From assembly GCA_016934645.1 (NCBI GenBank), contig JAFGSL010000649.1:1-31200 (forward strand): a DNA stretch of 31,200 nt, read 5' to 3'. The DNA is from Anaerolineae bacterium (lineage in GTDB: Bacteria; Chloroflexota; Anaerolineae; B4-G1; SLSP01). Position numbers and translations under genes: made by a program. Below are positions 24,115 through 31,200 of this stretch, piece after piece; the first letter of the stretch is position 1, and the number at the start of each line of letters is the position of its first letter. The notes under the pieces are model-generated. The model searched no databases. It worked only from the letters and a program-made list of their open reading frames with translations, and had not been told where the DNA came from.

Positions 24115-26523
24115 ATGAGAAAGCATCTCATAGTATTCATTATGTTGGTGGCAATCGTGCTGCACGCAAATCCAGTGTTGGCCGATGGGATCATTATCAT
24201 CGATCCGCCTATTGAACCGCCGTCTCACTGGACACCATGGCTGACGATCCGTTATCATCGCGTGACAGTGACCATTGAGGATCAGGTCGCGACAACGAAA
24301 GTGGATCAGGTCTTCCGCAATGACAGCAAGGTGGCTACGGAAGGCACCTATGTCTTCCCGCTGCCGCCGGGCGCGGTGGTGCAGCACTTCGTAATGTGGG
24401 TAGATGGACAACCCATCGAGGGTGAAATCCTCCCGGCGAACAAGGCGCGCGAGATCTACGAGGACTACGTGCGACGACAGCGTGATCCCGCTCTGTTGGA
24501 ATACGTCGGGCGCGACGCGGTGCGCGCCCGCATTTTCCCCATCCCAGCCGGAGAGGAACGCCGCATCCAACTGGAATACACGCAAATCCTCTCACTCGAC
24601 GAAGGGATGTTGCACTATCGCTATCCGCTCAACACCGAGCGATTCTCCGCATTGCCGCTGGAACAGGTGAGCATCTACGTGAGCCTGACGTCAAAAACGC
24701 CGCTGCGGGCCGTCTATTCTCCCAGTCACCAGAACGAGGTCGTGATCACCCGCGAAGGCGCATATCGCGCTACACTCAGTTACGAGGCCAACGACGTCTT
24801 CCCGGACCGGGACTTCGAGCTGTACGCCAGCGCGACGACAGATAACATTGGGGCAAACCTGCTCACGTATCAAGCAGGGGATGAAGATGGTTTCTTCTTG
24901 CTGATGCTCACTCCAGCCCTGGAAACCGAGACGCGCCACGTGCTGCCCAGGGACATCCTGCTGGTGCTGGACACGTCGGGGTCGATGGACGGCGAGAAAC
25001 TGGAGCAGGCGCAGGACGCACTCACCTACATCCTCAGGCATTTGAATCCCGAAGATCGTTTCAACGTCGTGGCCTTTAGCAGCGGGGCGCGGGTGTATGC
25101 GCCGGTCCTGCAGGGAGCGTCGGAAGCAGGCGCTGCCATCGAGTGGGTACGCCATCTGGAGGCACTCGGCGGGACGAACATCTACCTTGGACTTTCTGAG
25201 GCGCTGGCACAGACGAACGGGACACGCCCCGCTGTCGTCGTCTTCCTCACCGATGGGATGGCGACCGAGGGCATTGTCGATGACGACATACTCCTGAGCA
25301 CGCTAGCGCAGGAAGCGCCCGCCGCGTCCCGCATCTTCCCCTTCGGCGTGGGTTATGACGTGAACACGCTCTTCCTCGACCAACTCGCCGCAGACCACCG
25401 GGGCGTCCCGGCCTACGTCGCGCCGGAGGAGCGCATTGACGAGAAAATCTCGGCTTTTTACGGGCGCATCCAAAGTCCGGTGCTGACCAACATCGCGCTG
25501 GATTTCGGCGGAGTACAGACCTACGACGTGTATCCCACATCCCTCCCGGATCTGTACGCGGGAACGCAACTCATCGTCGCCGGGCGCTACAGTGATTCAG
25601 GCGCACAGACAATCAAACTGATCGGTGAGGTTGAAGGCCAACGCGAGATATACACCTACGCCGGGAACTTTGCCACGTCCGCCAGCAAGGATTTCATCCC
25701 CAGGCTTTGGGCCTCTCGCAAAATCGGCTATCTGCTTACGCAAATCCGTCTCAACGGGGAGAAGGAAGAGTGGATCAACGCCGTCGTCAGTTTGAGCTTG
25801 CGCTACGGCATCATCACGCCCTACACCTCTTTCCTGGTAGAGGAACCGGTAGATGTGCTGACCGTAGAAGGTCGCGAGCATGCCGCTGAGGAGCTGACCG
25901 AGAACTTCCAGGCTGCGCCGATGGCGACTTCAGGCGAGAAAGCCGTAGAAGACGCGGTGATGCGCCAGGAGCTGGAGGCTGCTGATGCTGCACCAACCGC
26001 AGGTGGTGCGATGCCAGCGGCAGAAGAAGGACAAACTGCGTCGAGCAGCATCAGGTACGTGGGCGATAAGACCTTCCTGTGCCAGGACAACGTCTGCACC
26101 GATACGGCCTACGTGCCCGACAAAATGACGCCCAAGACAGTCACCTTTATGTCCGAGACCTACTGGCAGTTGACCGAGGCACATCCTGAATTGAGTGCAT
26201 ACTTTGCCGTCGCCGAAGAATCGTTCTTCGTCGCAGCAGATGGGACAGCCTACCACTTCCGTATAGGAACGGAGGCGGACGCCGTAACACACCCAGAGAT
26301 GTTTTCACCGACGCCATCTTCGGCGACGGCGTCTCCGGCGACGGCGACACCGCAAACGGAAACAGGTAAAACGCCCACAGCCACGTCCGCGCCTTCGTCC
26401 GGCAGTAGCAGTCCCGGGACATGCGGTGGTGCGTTCGCGTTGTTAGGCCTCGCCGTAGGAGTGATATTCTACAGAAAGACACGAAGGCATGTCGAGGAGT
26501 CAAAAGACGAAATTAAAGGATAA
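24115..26523 (+). CDS. VIT and von Willebrand factor A domain surface protein
   Basis: 802-residue exported protein. A signal peptide (about 1-23, cleavage near VLADG) leads into a VIT domain (about 40-170, with YVFPLPPGAVVQHFVMWVDG and GEERRIQLEY), then a VWA domain (about 278-450) with an intact MIDAS metal site: D286-T-S288-G-S290, T354 in GGTN and D380 in LTDG. A beta-rich middle follows, then a Thr/Ser/Pro linker (about 725-765), a hydrophobic segment (GGAFALLGLAVGVIFY) and a basic tail, so it is anchored at the outer face. The inter-alpha-trypsin-inhibitor layout suggests metal-dependent binding to a protein partner, which is unknown. AGGAGG at 24104-24109 sets the start. Confidence 0.93.
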   Translation: MRKHLIVFIMLVAIVLHANPVLADGIIIIDPPIEPPSHWTPWLTIRYHRVTVTIEDQVATTKVDQVFRNDSKVATEGTYVFPLPPGAVVQHFVMWVDGQPIEGEILPANKAREIYEDYVRRQRDPALLEYVGRDAVRARIFPIPAGEERRIQLEYTQILSLDEGMLHYRYPLNTERFSALPLEQVSIYVSLTSKTPLRAVYSPSHQNEVVITREGAYRATLSYEANDVFPDRDFELYASATTDNIGANLLTYQAGDEDGFFLLMLTPALETETRHVLPRDILLVLDTSGSMDGEKLEQAQDALTYILRHLNPEDRFNVVAFSSGARVYAPVLQGASEAGAAIEWVRHLEALGGTNIYLGLSEALAQTNGTRPAVVVFLTDGMATEGIVDDDILLSTLAQEAPAASRIFPFGVGYDVNTLFLDQLAADHRGVPAYVAPEERIDEKISAFYGRIQSPVLTNIALDFGGVQTYDVYPTSLPDLYAGTQLIVAGRYSDSGAQTIKLIGEVEGQREIYTYAGNFATSASKDFIPRLWASRKIGYLLTQIRLNGEKEEWINAVVSLSLRYGIITPYTSFLVEEPVDVLTVEGREHAAEELTENFQAAPMATSGEKAVEDAVMRQELEAADAAPTAGGAMPAAEEGQTASSSIRYVGDKTFLCQDNVCTDTAYVPDKMTPKTVTFMSETYWQLTEAHPELSAYFAVAEESFFVAADGTAYHFRIGTEADAVTHPEMFSPTPSSATASPATATPQTETGKTPTATSAPSSGSSSPGTCGGAFALLGLAVGVIFYRKTRRHVEESKDEIKG

Positions 26524-26525
26524 CA

Positions 26526-26553
26526 TTGACAAGCACGTAAAGTTGACTATGCT
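26526..26553 (+). promoter_or_regulatory. Putative promoter of the cupin-flavoprotein operon
   Basis: Perfect TTGACA (26526-26531), 16-bp spacer, TATGCT (26548-26553, four of six). The -10 box overlaps the left arm of the hairpin at 26549-26590, so transcription would start within the palindrome. Confidence 0.45.
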
Positions 26554-26590
26554 AAACGTCGGAACTTTCAAACGTTCCGACGTTTAGTAT
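26549..26590. repeat. 14-bp perfect palindrome next to the cupin start
   Basis: CTAAACGTCGGAAC (26552-26565) pairs perfectly with 26574-26587 over an 8-nt loop; one G-T wobble and two more pairs extend it to 26549/26590. It abuts the GGAG ribosome-binding site at 26591-26594. It could be an operator, a leader hairpin or a dispersed repeat; there is no T-run. Confidence 0.75.
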
Positions 26591-26602
26591 GGAGAAGCCA
26601 AG

Positions 26603-27211
26603 ATGGAAAATACAGATGCCGTTACACCCGTTGAAGAGACGCCCTGGGAACCGGAACCGGTACCTGCCGAAGTGTTTCACCAGGATACCCCGGCAAACAT
26701 CAACCGCGCACCCTACGACCAGGCCTTTGGCGTGACGTACAAGCGCGCGGCACACATCAAGCGCGTGCGCTATACGCCAGCCGAACCCGCTCCGGAGATG
26801 CCGGAGCCCTGGCAGGGTAACGGTGACTCTGTGGTACGTTGGCTCTTCAGCGAGATCCCTGGCACGGCAGAACACCTACTAGAAGGTGAAACCTTCGCGT
26901 TTTTGCACGATCTCACCCTATCCTCCGGCGCATCGACGGGACAGCAAGCCAACCCCGGCCTGGACAAAATCTACTATGTCGTGAGCGGCACAGGGCGGCT
27001 CTACCACCGTCCTACCGACGGCAGCCCCGTCATCGCGCGCGTGCTACGTCCCGGCGATGCGGCACTCGTGCGCGGCGACGAAGTCCACAACGTCGCCAAT
27101 GATGGAGCAGAAAGCGACCTGCGTCTGATCGTCCTGGGCCTACACCGTAGCGTGGGTGTTCTGCCCGCGTTAGGATCGGACGAGACGCCCGCGCTACGGG
27201 AGAACAAGTGA
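26603..27211 (+). CDS. Cupin-domain protein
   Basis: 202-residue protein with a single cupin barrel (about 95-180): FAFLHDLTLSSGASTGQQANPGLDKIYYVVSGTGRLYH, then RPGDAALVRGDEVHNVANDG. The HxH of cupin motif 1 is missing (the region reads QQANPGLDK) and only H162 of motif 2 is present, so a canonical metal site looks incomplete. The N-terminal 90 residues contain Pro/Glu-rich linker sequence and an unassigned part (TYKRAAHIKRVRYTP). Ligand is unknown. Its stop overlaps the flavoprotein start in GTGA (27208-27211), so they are translationally coupled. GGAG sits eight bases before the start. Confidence 0.85.
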   Translation: MENTDAVTPVEETPWEPEPVPAEVFHQDTPANINRAPYDQAFGVTYKRAAHIKRVRYTPAEPAPEMPEPWQGNGDSVVRWLFSEIPGTAEHLLEGETFAFLHDLTLSSGASTGQQANPGLDKIYYVVSGTGRLYHRPTDGSPVIARVLRPGDAALVRGDEVHNVANDGAESDLRLIVLGLHRSVGVLPALGSDETPALRENK

Positions 27212-28488
27212 CTCAGCGCGTCATCGTCATTGGAGCCGGGGCAGCGGGATTGATTGCCGCCGGGCGCGCCGCCGAACTAGGCGCAGACGTCATCCTCTTA
27301 GAAAAAATGCGCGAGGCGGGGAAGAAGATCCTCGTCAGCGGGCAGGAACGCTGCAATATCACCAACACCGCGCCACTGGAGAAGTTCCTCACGCACTATG
27401 GGCGCAACGGGCGATTCCTGCGCAATGCCTACCACCGCTTCTTCCGCGACGAGTTGCTGGCGCTCCTCGGACGTTATGGCGTTGCCACGCAGGACGAACG
27501 CGGTGGGCGCATTTTCCCGGCGTCAGGGCAGGCCAGCGACGTGCGGGATGCATTGCTGCGTTATGCTACCTCATACCGCGCTGAGATTCACTATCACGCC
27601 GAAGTTCAAAGACTGCTCATCGAAGATGGTGCCGTCATCGGCGTGGAGTTGCTGAACAGCGATCGCATCCCGGCACACGCCGTCATCCTGGCGACGGGCG
27701 GCGCCTCATGGCCCGCCACCGGTTCCACCGGCGACGGCTACCGTATGGCACAAGAGGCCGGGCACATGATCGTCCCATTACGCCCGGCACTGGTTCCCTT
27801 GACCGTCGCCGAACGGTCGCTGGCGAAAACGCTACAAGGCGTAAGCCTGCGCAATATATCCTGCACCTTCTATGCGCAAAAAGGTGACCGTCCAGCGAAA
27901 ACGCTGCGCATCCCCTACCCTATGCCGCCGACCGGCGAGATGTTGTTCACGCACTTTGGCGTGTCCGGCCCCCTGATCCTCACGGCGTCGCTAGCGGCAG
28001 TGGATGCACTGCGCAGCGGAGCCACGGTGACGCTCGCCATCGATCTCAAGCCCGGCATGACCGAGCAAGAAGTCCACGTGCGGCTGCAACACGAATTCGA
28101 GGAACACGCCCATCGTTTGTTGCCGAACCTGCTCAAAGGATGGGTGCCTGCAACGCTGGCAGACGCCCTCGCCGGGCTGAGTGGTATCGCTGGCGACCGA
28201 CCTGTCCACACGATCCGCGCCGAAGAACGTGCACGCCTTGTGGCGCTGTTCAAAGACTTCCGCTGGGAGATCACCGGTTCGCTACCCGTGGCATCTGGGA
28301 TGGTCACGGCGGGGGGCGTTGCGCTCAAGGAGGTGCACCCGGTGAGTTTCGAATCGCATCTCGTGCGCGGACTGCACATCGTTGGGGAGACGCTGGATAT
28401 TGCCGCCGACACGGGTGGATTCAATTTACAGGCGGCGTTCAGTACCGGTTATCTTGCGGGGGAACACGCAGGGAGTAACCACGGATAG
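27208..28488 (+). CDS. NAD(P)/FAD-dependent oxidoreductase, HI0933/BaiN-like
   Basis: 426-residue flavoprotein. The dinucleotide loop GAGAAGLIAAGRAAELGADVILLEK opens the FAD fold at residue 8, followed by the family signature GKKILVSGQERCNITN, RGGRIFPASGQASDV, and a NAD-binding like ILATGGASWPATGSTGDGY. The C-terminal GGV-x-LKEV and GLHIVGETLDIAADTGGFNLQAAFSTGYLAG segment also matches HI0933-like proteins. BaiN acts on steroid/bile-acid enones, but most members have no assigned substrate and BaiN-type function is not implied here. It starts with GTG inside the cupin stop codon. Confidence 0.93.
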   Translation: MTQRVIVIGAGAAGLIAAGRAAELGADVILLEKMREAGKKILVSGQERCNITNTAPLEKFLTHYGRNGRFLRNAYHRFFRDELLALLGRYGVATQDERGGRIFPASGQASDVRDALLRYATSYRAEIHYHAEVQRLLIEDGAVIGVELLNSDRIPAHAVILATGGASWPATGSTGDGYRMAQEAGHMIVPLRPALVPLTVAERSLAKTLQGVSLRNISCTFYAQKGDRPAKTLRIPYPMPPTGEMLFTHFGVSGPLILTASLAAVDALRSGATVTLAIDLKPGMTEQEVHVRLQHEFEEHAHRLLPNLLKGWVPATLADALAGLSGIAGDRPVHTIRAEERARLVALFKDFRWEITGSLPVASGMVTAGGVALKEVHPVSFESHLVRGLHIVGETLDIAADTGGFNLQAAFSTGYLAGEHAGSNHG

Positions 28489-28581
28489 AAGAAATATACG
28501 ATACGAAGGGTACAGAACGATGGCAGAGCAGAAGATGTTTTTGCTCACAGGAGTTGAATTGTCATTTTTATTTCAACAGTC

Positions 28582-28609
28582 TTGACTTTTCTGTTAACGT
28601 GAGTATCCT
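28582..28609 (+). promoter_or_regulatory. Putative promoter of the deoxynucleoside kinase operon
   Basis: TTGACT (28582-28587), 16-bp spacer, TATCCT (28604-28609, four of six). It lies about 80 nt upstream of the kinase start. Nothing else convincing was found in the 200-nt gap 28489-28688; a 21-codon frame at 28520 has no ribosome-binding site and was not called. Confidence 0.45.
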
Positions 28610-28688
28610 TTCAGCGTTGGAACACTCAAACAATCAGAAGCACAAAGTTACCAAGACTTTGGACTTCGAACTACGCTTAGGGGAGTGA

Positions 28689-29603
28689 ATGTTGACCGAA
28701 CAACATCCTTATATCGCCATTGAGGGCGTCATCGGTGTAGGCAAAACGACGTTGGCGCGGCTGCTGCAGTCCCGCTTCAATGGAAGCACGATCCTGGAAG
28801 CGTTCGACGAAAATCCCTTTCTCTCCGATTTCTACGGCGACCGCGCGCGCTACGCTTTTCAAACGCAGCTTTTCTTCCTGCTCAGCCGGTATCGCCAGCA
28901 GCAAACCGCCGCCGAATACCTGCACCACGGTGCACTGCTTGCCGACTACTTCTTCGCTAAGGACCAACTCTTCGCCCACCTTAACATCACGGGCGAGGAT
29001 GAATTGGCGATGTACGATCGTCTCTACGACACCCTCTCCGAAAGGGTAAAACCACCCGATCTGGTGATCTACCTGCGCGCCGAAATGGACACATTGATGG
29101 CACGGATTGCGATGCGCGACCGCACCTACGAGCGCCAGATGGAGCGTGCCTACATCGCGGCGCTGCGACAGGCTTATGAGACACTCTTCGCCAACTACAC
29201 AGCCACGCCACTTCTGGTGATCGAGACGGACGAAATCGATTTTGTGCGCCAGCCCAACGATTTAGACGACATCGAGAACCGGGTTCACGCAGCTCTGGCC
29301 GGCGTGCGACAGCCCACACTGCCCGATATCGTCACGACCGTCCCGCCGCGCCCCGCGTGGACCCTCGTCTCTGCCCCCACTCCCGAGCCACGCAGCGAGG
29401 CTAACTGGCAGGCGCTCGGCGATTTCCTGGCGCTAGCCGAAGCCGTTGGGCGGATTGGCGGCGCGCTCTCACAGCAACCACCCATCAGTCCGGATGGCGC
29501 GCCAGAAGAGATCCAGGCTGCGCTGCAAGACGCCGCACGCGCGCTGAACATCCTTTCGCTGCGCACAGGCGTCAACCTTAAAGAACGGGAGCAAGCGCGA
29601 TGA
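28689..29603 (+). CDS. Deoxynucleoside kinase (subfamily with ADYxFxK motif) with C-terminal extension
   Basis: 304-residue protein. Residues 1-205 are a deoxynucleoside kinase: P-loop G13-VIGVG-K19-T-T, NPF-LSDFY, and the lid RDRTYERQM. The active-site Asp-Arg motif of typical members is replaced by LADYFFAKDQLFAH, the form seen in the kinases often fused to FolK. Residues about 206-304 form an added tail: a Pro-rich linker and predicted helices (ANWQALGDFLALAEAVGRIGG). These kinases phosphorylate salvaged deoxynucleosides; the specific base is not clear. GGGGAG precedes ATG. The ATGA overlap (29600-29603) couples it to the second kinase. Confidence 0.87.
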   Translation: MLTEQHPYIAIEGVIGVGKTTLARLLQSRFNGSTILEAFDENPFLSDFYGDRARYAFQTQLFFLLSRYRQQQTAAEYLHHGALLADYFFAKDQLFAHLNITGEDELAMYDRLYDTLSERVKPPDLVIYLRAEMDTLMARIAMRDRTYERQMERAYIAALRQAYETLFANYTATPLLVIETDEIDFVRQPNDLDDIENRVHAALAGVRQPTLPDIVTTVPPRPAWTLVSAPTPEPRSEANWQALGDFLALAEAVGRIGGALSQQPPISPDGAPEEIQAALQDAARALNILSLRTGVNLKEREQAR

Positions 29604-30238
29604 CCAAACACTTCATCGGCGTCGCCGGCAACATCGGCGTTGGTAAATCAACCCTGACCGCGCTTCTCAGCGAAAATCTGGGGTGGGAACCATTTCTAGA
29701 GGGCGTGCAAGACAATCCCTATCTGGCAGACTTTTACACAGATATGGCGCGATGGAGCTTCCATTCGCAGATTTTCTTCCTGGCGCGCCGGTTGCGCCAT
29801 CACCGGCAACTGCTGGACCGCCCCAACTCGGTGATCCAGGATCGCACCGTCTACGAGGACGCCGAGATCTTCGCCCGTAACCTGTACGAACAGGAATCAA
29901 TGGAAGCACGCGACTACGAAATCTACTCCGAGCTTTACCAGGCTGTGACCGCCATCCTGCCCCCACCAAATCTAGTACTTTATCTGCGTGCCTCCACACC
30001 AACGCTCGTCAAGCGCATCCAACAACGTGGACGTTCCTACGAACGCCAAATTACAACAGACTATCTGGACAAGCTGAATGTGCTGTACGAGGACTGGTTC
30101 AATCATTTTGCGTTGTGTCCGGTGCTAACTATCCCGGCAGACCGGCTAGATTTTGTCGCCAACGGGGAACATCTCGATTTGATCATCACCCGCATCCTGG
30201 AAAGGCTCCATGGAAAGGAGGTTGTGAACTTTGACTGA
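29600..30238 (+). CDS. Deoxynucleoside kinase (dAK/dGK/dCK type)
   Basis: 212-residue kinase of standard length. P-loop G10-NIGVG-K16-S17-T; substrate segment DNPYLADFY; the Asp-Arg motif QDRTVYEDAEIFARNLYEQ; and the lid RGRSYERQI. These match bacterial deoxyadenosine/deoxyguanosine kinases. It overlaps the first kinase by 4 bp. In lactobacilli two such subunits form a heterodimer, so a heteromeric salvage enzyme is plausible here, though the first kinase is of a different subfamily. The histidine kinase gene begins eight bases before its stop. Confidence 0.92.
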   Translation: MTKHFIGVAGNIGVGKSTLTALLSENLGWEPFLEGVQDNPYLADFYTDMARWSFHSQIFFLARRLRHHRQLLDRPNSVIQDRTVYEDAEIFARNLYEQESMEARDYEIYSELYQAVTAILPPPNLVLYLRASTPTLVKRIQQRGRSYERQITTDYLDKLNVLYEDWFNHFALCPVLTIPADRLDFVANGEHLDLIITRILERLHGKEVVNFD

Positions 30239-31200
30239 GACAACGCGCAACCAAAAGTCGGGCAATCAAGGATTGCCTAGCACTTTTCTTTACGAAGCCG
30301 CGCTCACGATCAGTGCCAAACTGGACACCAACGAAGTCCTGCAGCAGTTGATGAGCCTCACCCACCAACACTTCAAGCCCGATGCAGCTTCCGTCGCCCT
30401 CGTCAACCCCGATGGCTCGCTGGTCTTCCGCGCTGCCTCCGGTAAAAGTGCGCAGCAGATCATGGGTATGGAGATGCCCAAAGGCACAGGCATTGTCGGA
30501 TGGGTGGCCGAAAACGGGCAGCAGTTATGGGTACCCAATGTCTACCAGGATAAACGTTTCTATCCCGAAGCGGACGAAAACACCGGCTTCAAAACCACAG
30601 CCATTCTTGCCATACCGGTGCGTTTGGGAGACCAGACGCTAGCCGTCGTTGAGATGATCAATCCCGGCCCGGATACCGATATGGAAGAGGCGCAAGACAC
30701 GATCACGGCGCTGGCCTCATTAGCAGCGCCTGCCATCCAAAACGCGCGTCTTTTTGAGCAGGTGCAACGTGCCGAGGCCCGGTACCAAAGCCACTTCGAG
30801 CAAAATCTCGATCCGATTATCATTCTTGATCCGCTCGGTCATTTTTTGGAGGTAAACCGGGCAGCGCAGAAGCTGCTGCCGCTTGAGAAACCAGATGACG
30901 AGACCGAACCTGCTTCCCAGACCGATCTCGAACAACTGGGGCTCTCTGCTGCGAAGTACGATGCACTCAAAGCGCAAGTAGATGTCGAGGGGATCACCAC
31001 CTGGGAGATCACGACTCGGTCTGAAGACTCGGAAGAACACACTTTGGACGTTTACTTTTCTTACCTGCCGCACTACCTGCCCAATGGCGCATACCAGTGG
31101 TTGGCCCACGACATCACCGACCGGGTAGCGCTGGACGAGATGCGCGAGCAGCTTTCGCACATGATTGTGCATGACCTGCGCGTACCACTCGGCAACATCA
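30231..31200 (+). CDS. GAF-PAS sensor histidine kinase (5' part, runs off the window)
   Basis: 323 codons to the window edge. The start is TTG at 30231 with AAGGAGG at 30215-30221 nine bases upstream; no ATG start fits. Order: a short N-terminus, a GAF domain (about 20-180, ending in SLAAPAIQNARLFEQV), a PAS-like domain (about 185-300, FEQNLDPIIILDPLGHFLEVNRAAQKLL), and the beginning of a HisKA domain with MREQLSHMIVHDLRVPLGNI, where H314 is the likely phosphoacceptor. No membrane helix is seen, so it should be a soluble sensor of a small ligand or redox state. It overlaps the second kinase by eight bases. The ATP-binding domain lies beyond the window. Confidence 0.85.
   Translation, partial: MTETTRNQKSGNQGLPSTFLYEAALTISAKLDTNEVLQQLMSLTHQHFKPDAASVALVNPDGSLVFRAASGKSAQQIMGMEMPKGTGIVGWVAENGQQLWVPNVYQDKRFYPEADENTGFKTTAILAIPVRLGDQTLAVVEMINPGPDTDMEEAQDTITALASLAAPAIQNARLFEQVQRAEARYQSHFEQNLDPIIILDPLGHFLEVNRAAQKLLPLEKPDDETEPASQTDLEQLGLSAAKYDALKAQVDVEGITTWEITTRSEDSEEHTLDVYFSYLPHYLPNGAYQWLAHDITDRVALDEMREQLSHMIVHDLRVPLGNI

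Noticed and set aside
28520..28585. 21-codon frame between the flavoprotein and the kinases
   Set aside because: No ribosome-binding site, and its end overlaps the likely -35 box of the kinase promoter.

Overview
The window looks like a chromosomal piece of a Chloroflexota bacterium, probably from the Anaerolineae side of the phylum. This rests on three things: the protein styles (Thr/Pro-linked SH3 and VIT-VWA surface proteins, HI0933 flavoprotein, tandem deoxynucleoside kinases, a SEDS-PBP fusion), the ribosomal/Oxa1 cluster with a PQQ-propeller lipoprotein inserted, and the many intergenic palindromes. This is inference; there is no rRNA gene to test it. No tRNA, rRNA, CRISPR array or transposase was seen.

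Layout. 1-2,593 (+): the tail of an unknown gene, a serine beta-lactamase-fold hydrolase and a flavodoxin/2x[4Fe-4S] membrane protein. 2,639-7,302 (-): a catabolic block with an enolase-superfamily dehydratase/racemase, a GH140-like DUF4038 hydrolase, a UroD-fold protein and a GNAT acetyltransferase. 7,388-13,241 (+): the 'origin-type' cluster rpmH, rnpA, yidD, a PQQ beta-propeller lipoprotein, yidC, jag/khpB, a PfkB kinase and a ParA ATPase, closed by a clear intrinsic terminator. dnaA, mnmE, mnmG and parB are absent here and no DnaA-box cluster was found.

13,313-20,178 (-): an OmpR-type response regulator translationally coupled to a membrane-anchored NTPase with C-terminal HEAT-like repeats, and upstream an mtnP gene whose stop codon abuts the start of an 886-residue SEDS (FtsW/RodA) polymerase fused to a PBP transpeptidase domain. 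All three transpeptidase motifs of that domain are degenerate, which is the most striking finding. 20,298-23,946 (-): a Cys-rich small protein with an unknown partner, NAD-dependent DNA ligase, and an SH3-like membrane protein that appears to be made from a leaderless mRNA. 24,115-31,200 (+): a VIT-VWA surface protein, a cupin coupled to an HI0933-type flavoprotein, two overlapping deoxynucleoside kinases of different subfamilies, and the 5' part of a GAF-PAS histidine kinase that overlaps the second kinase.

A second theme is the intergenic space. At least eight gaps carry inverted repeats of unrelated sequence, several built from short repeated 'words', including a nested cruciform at 3,760-3,855. 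They look like dispersed repeat families sampled once each rather than ordinary terminators. Sigma-70-like promoters were recognised by eye in front of several operons; those listed have 16-bp spacers.
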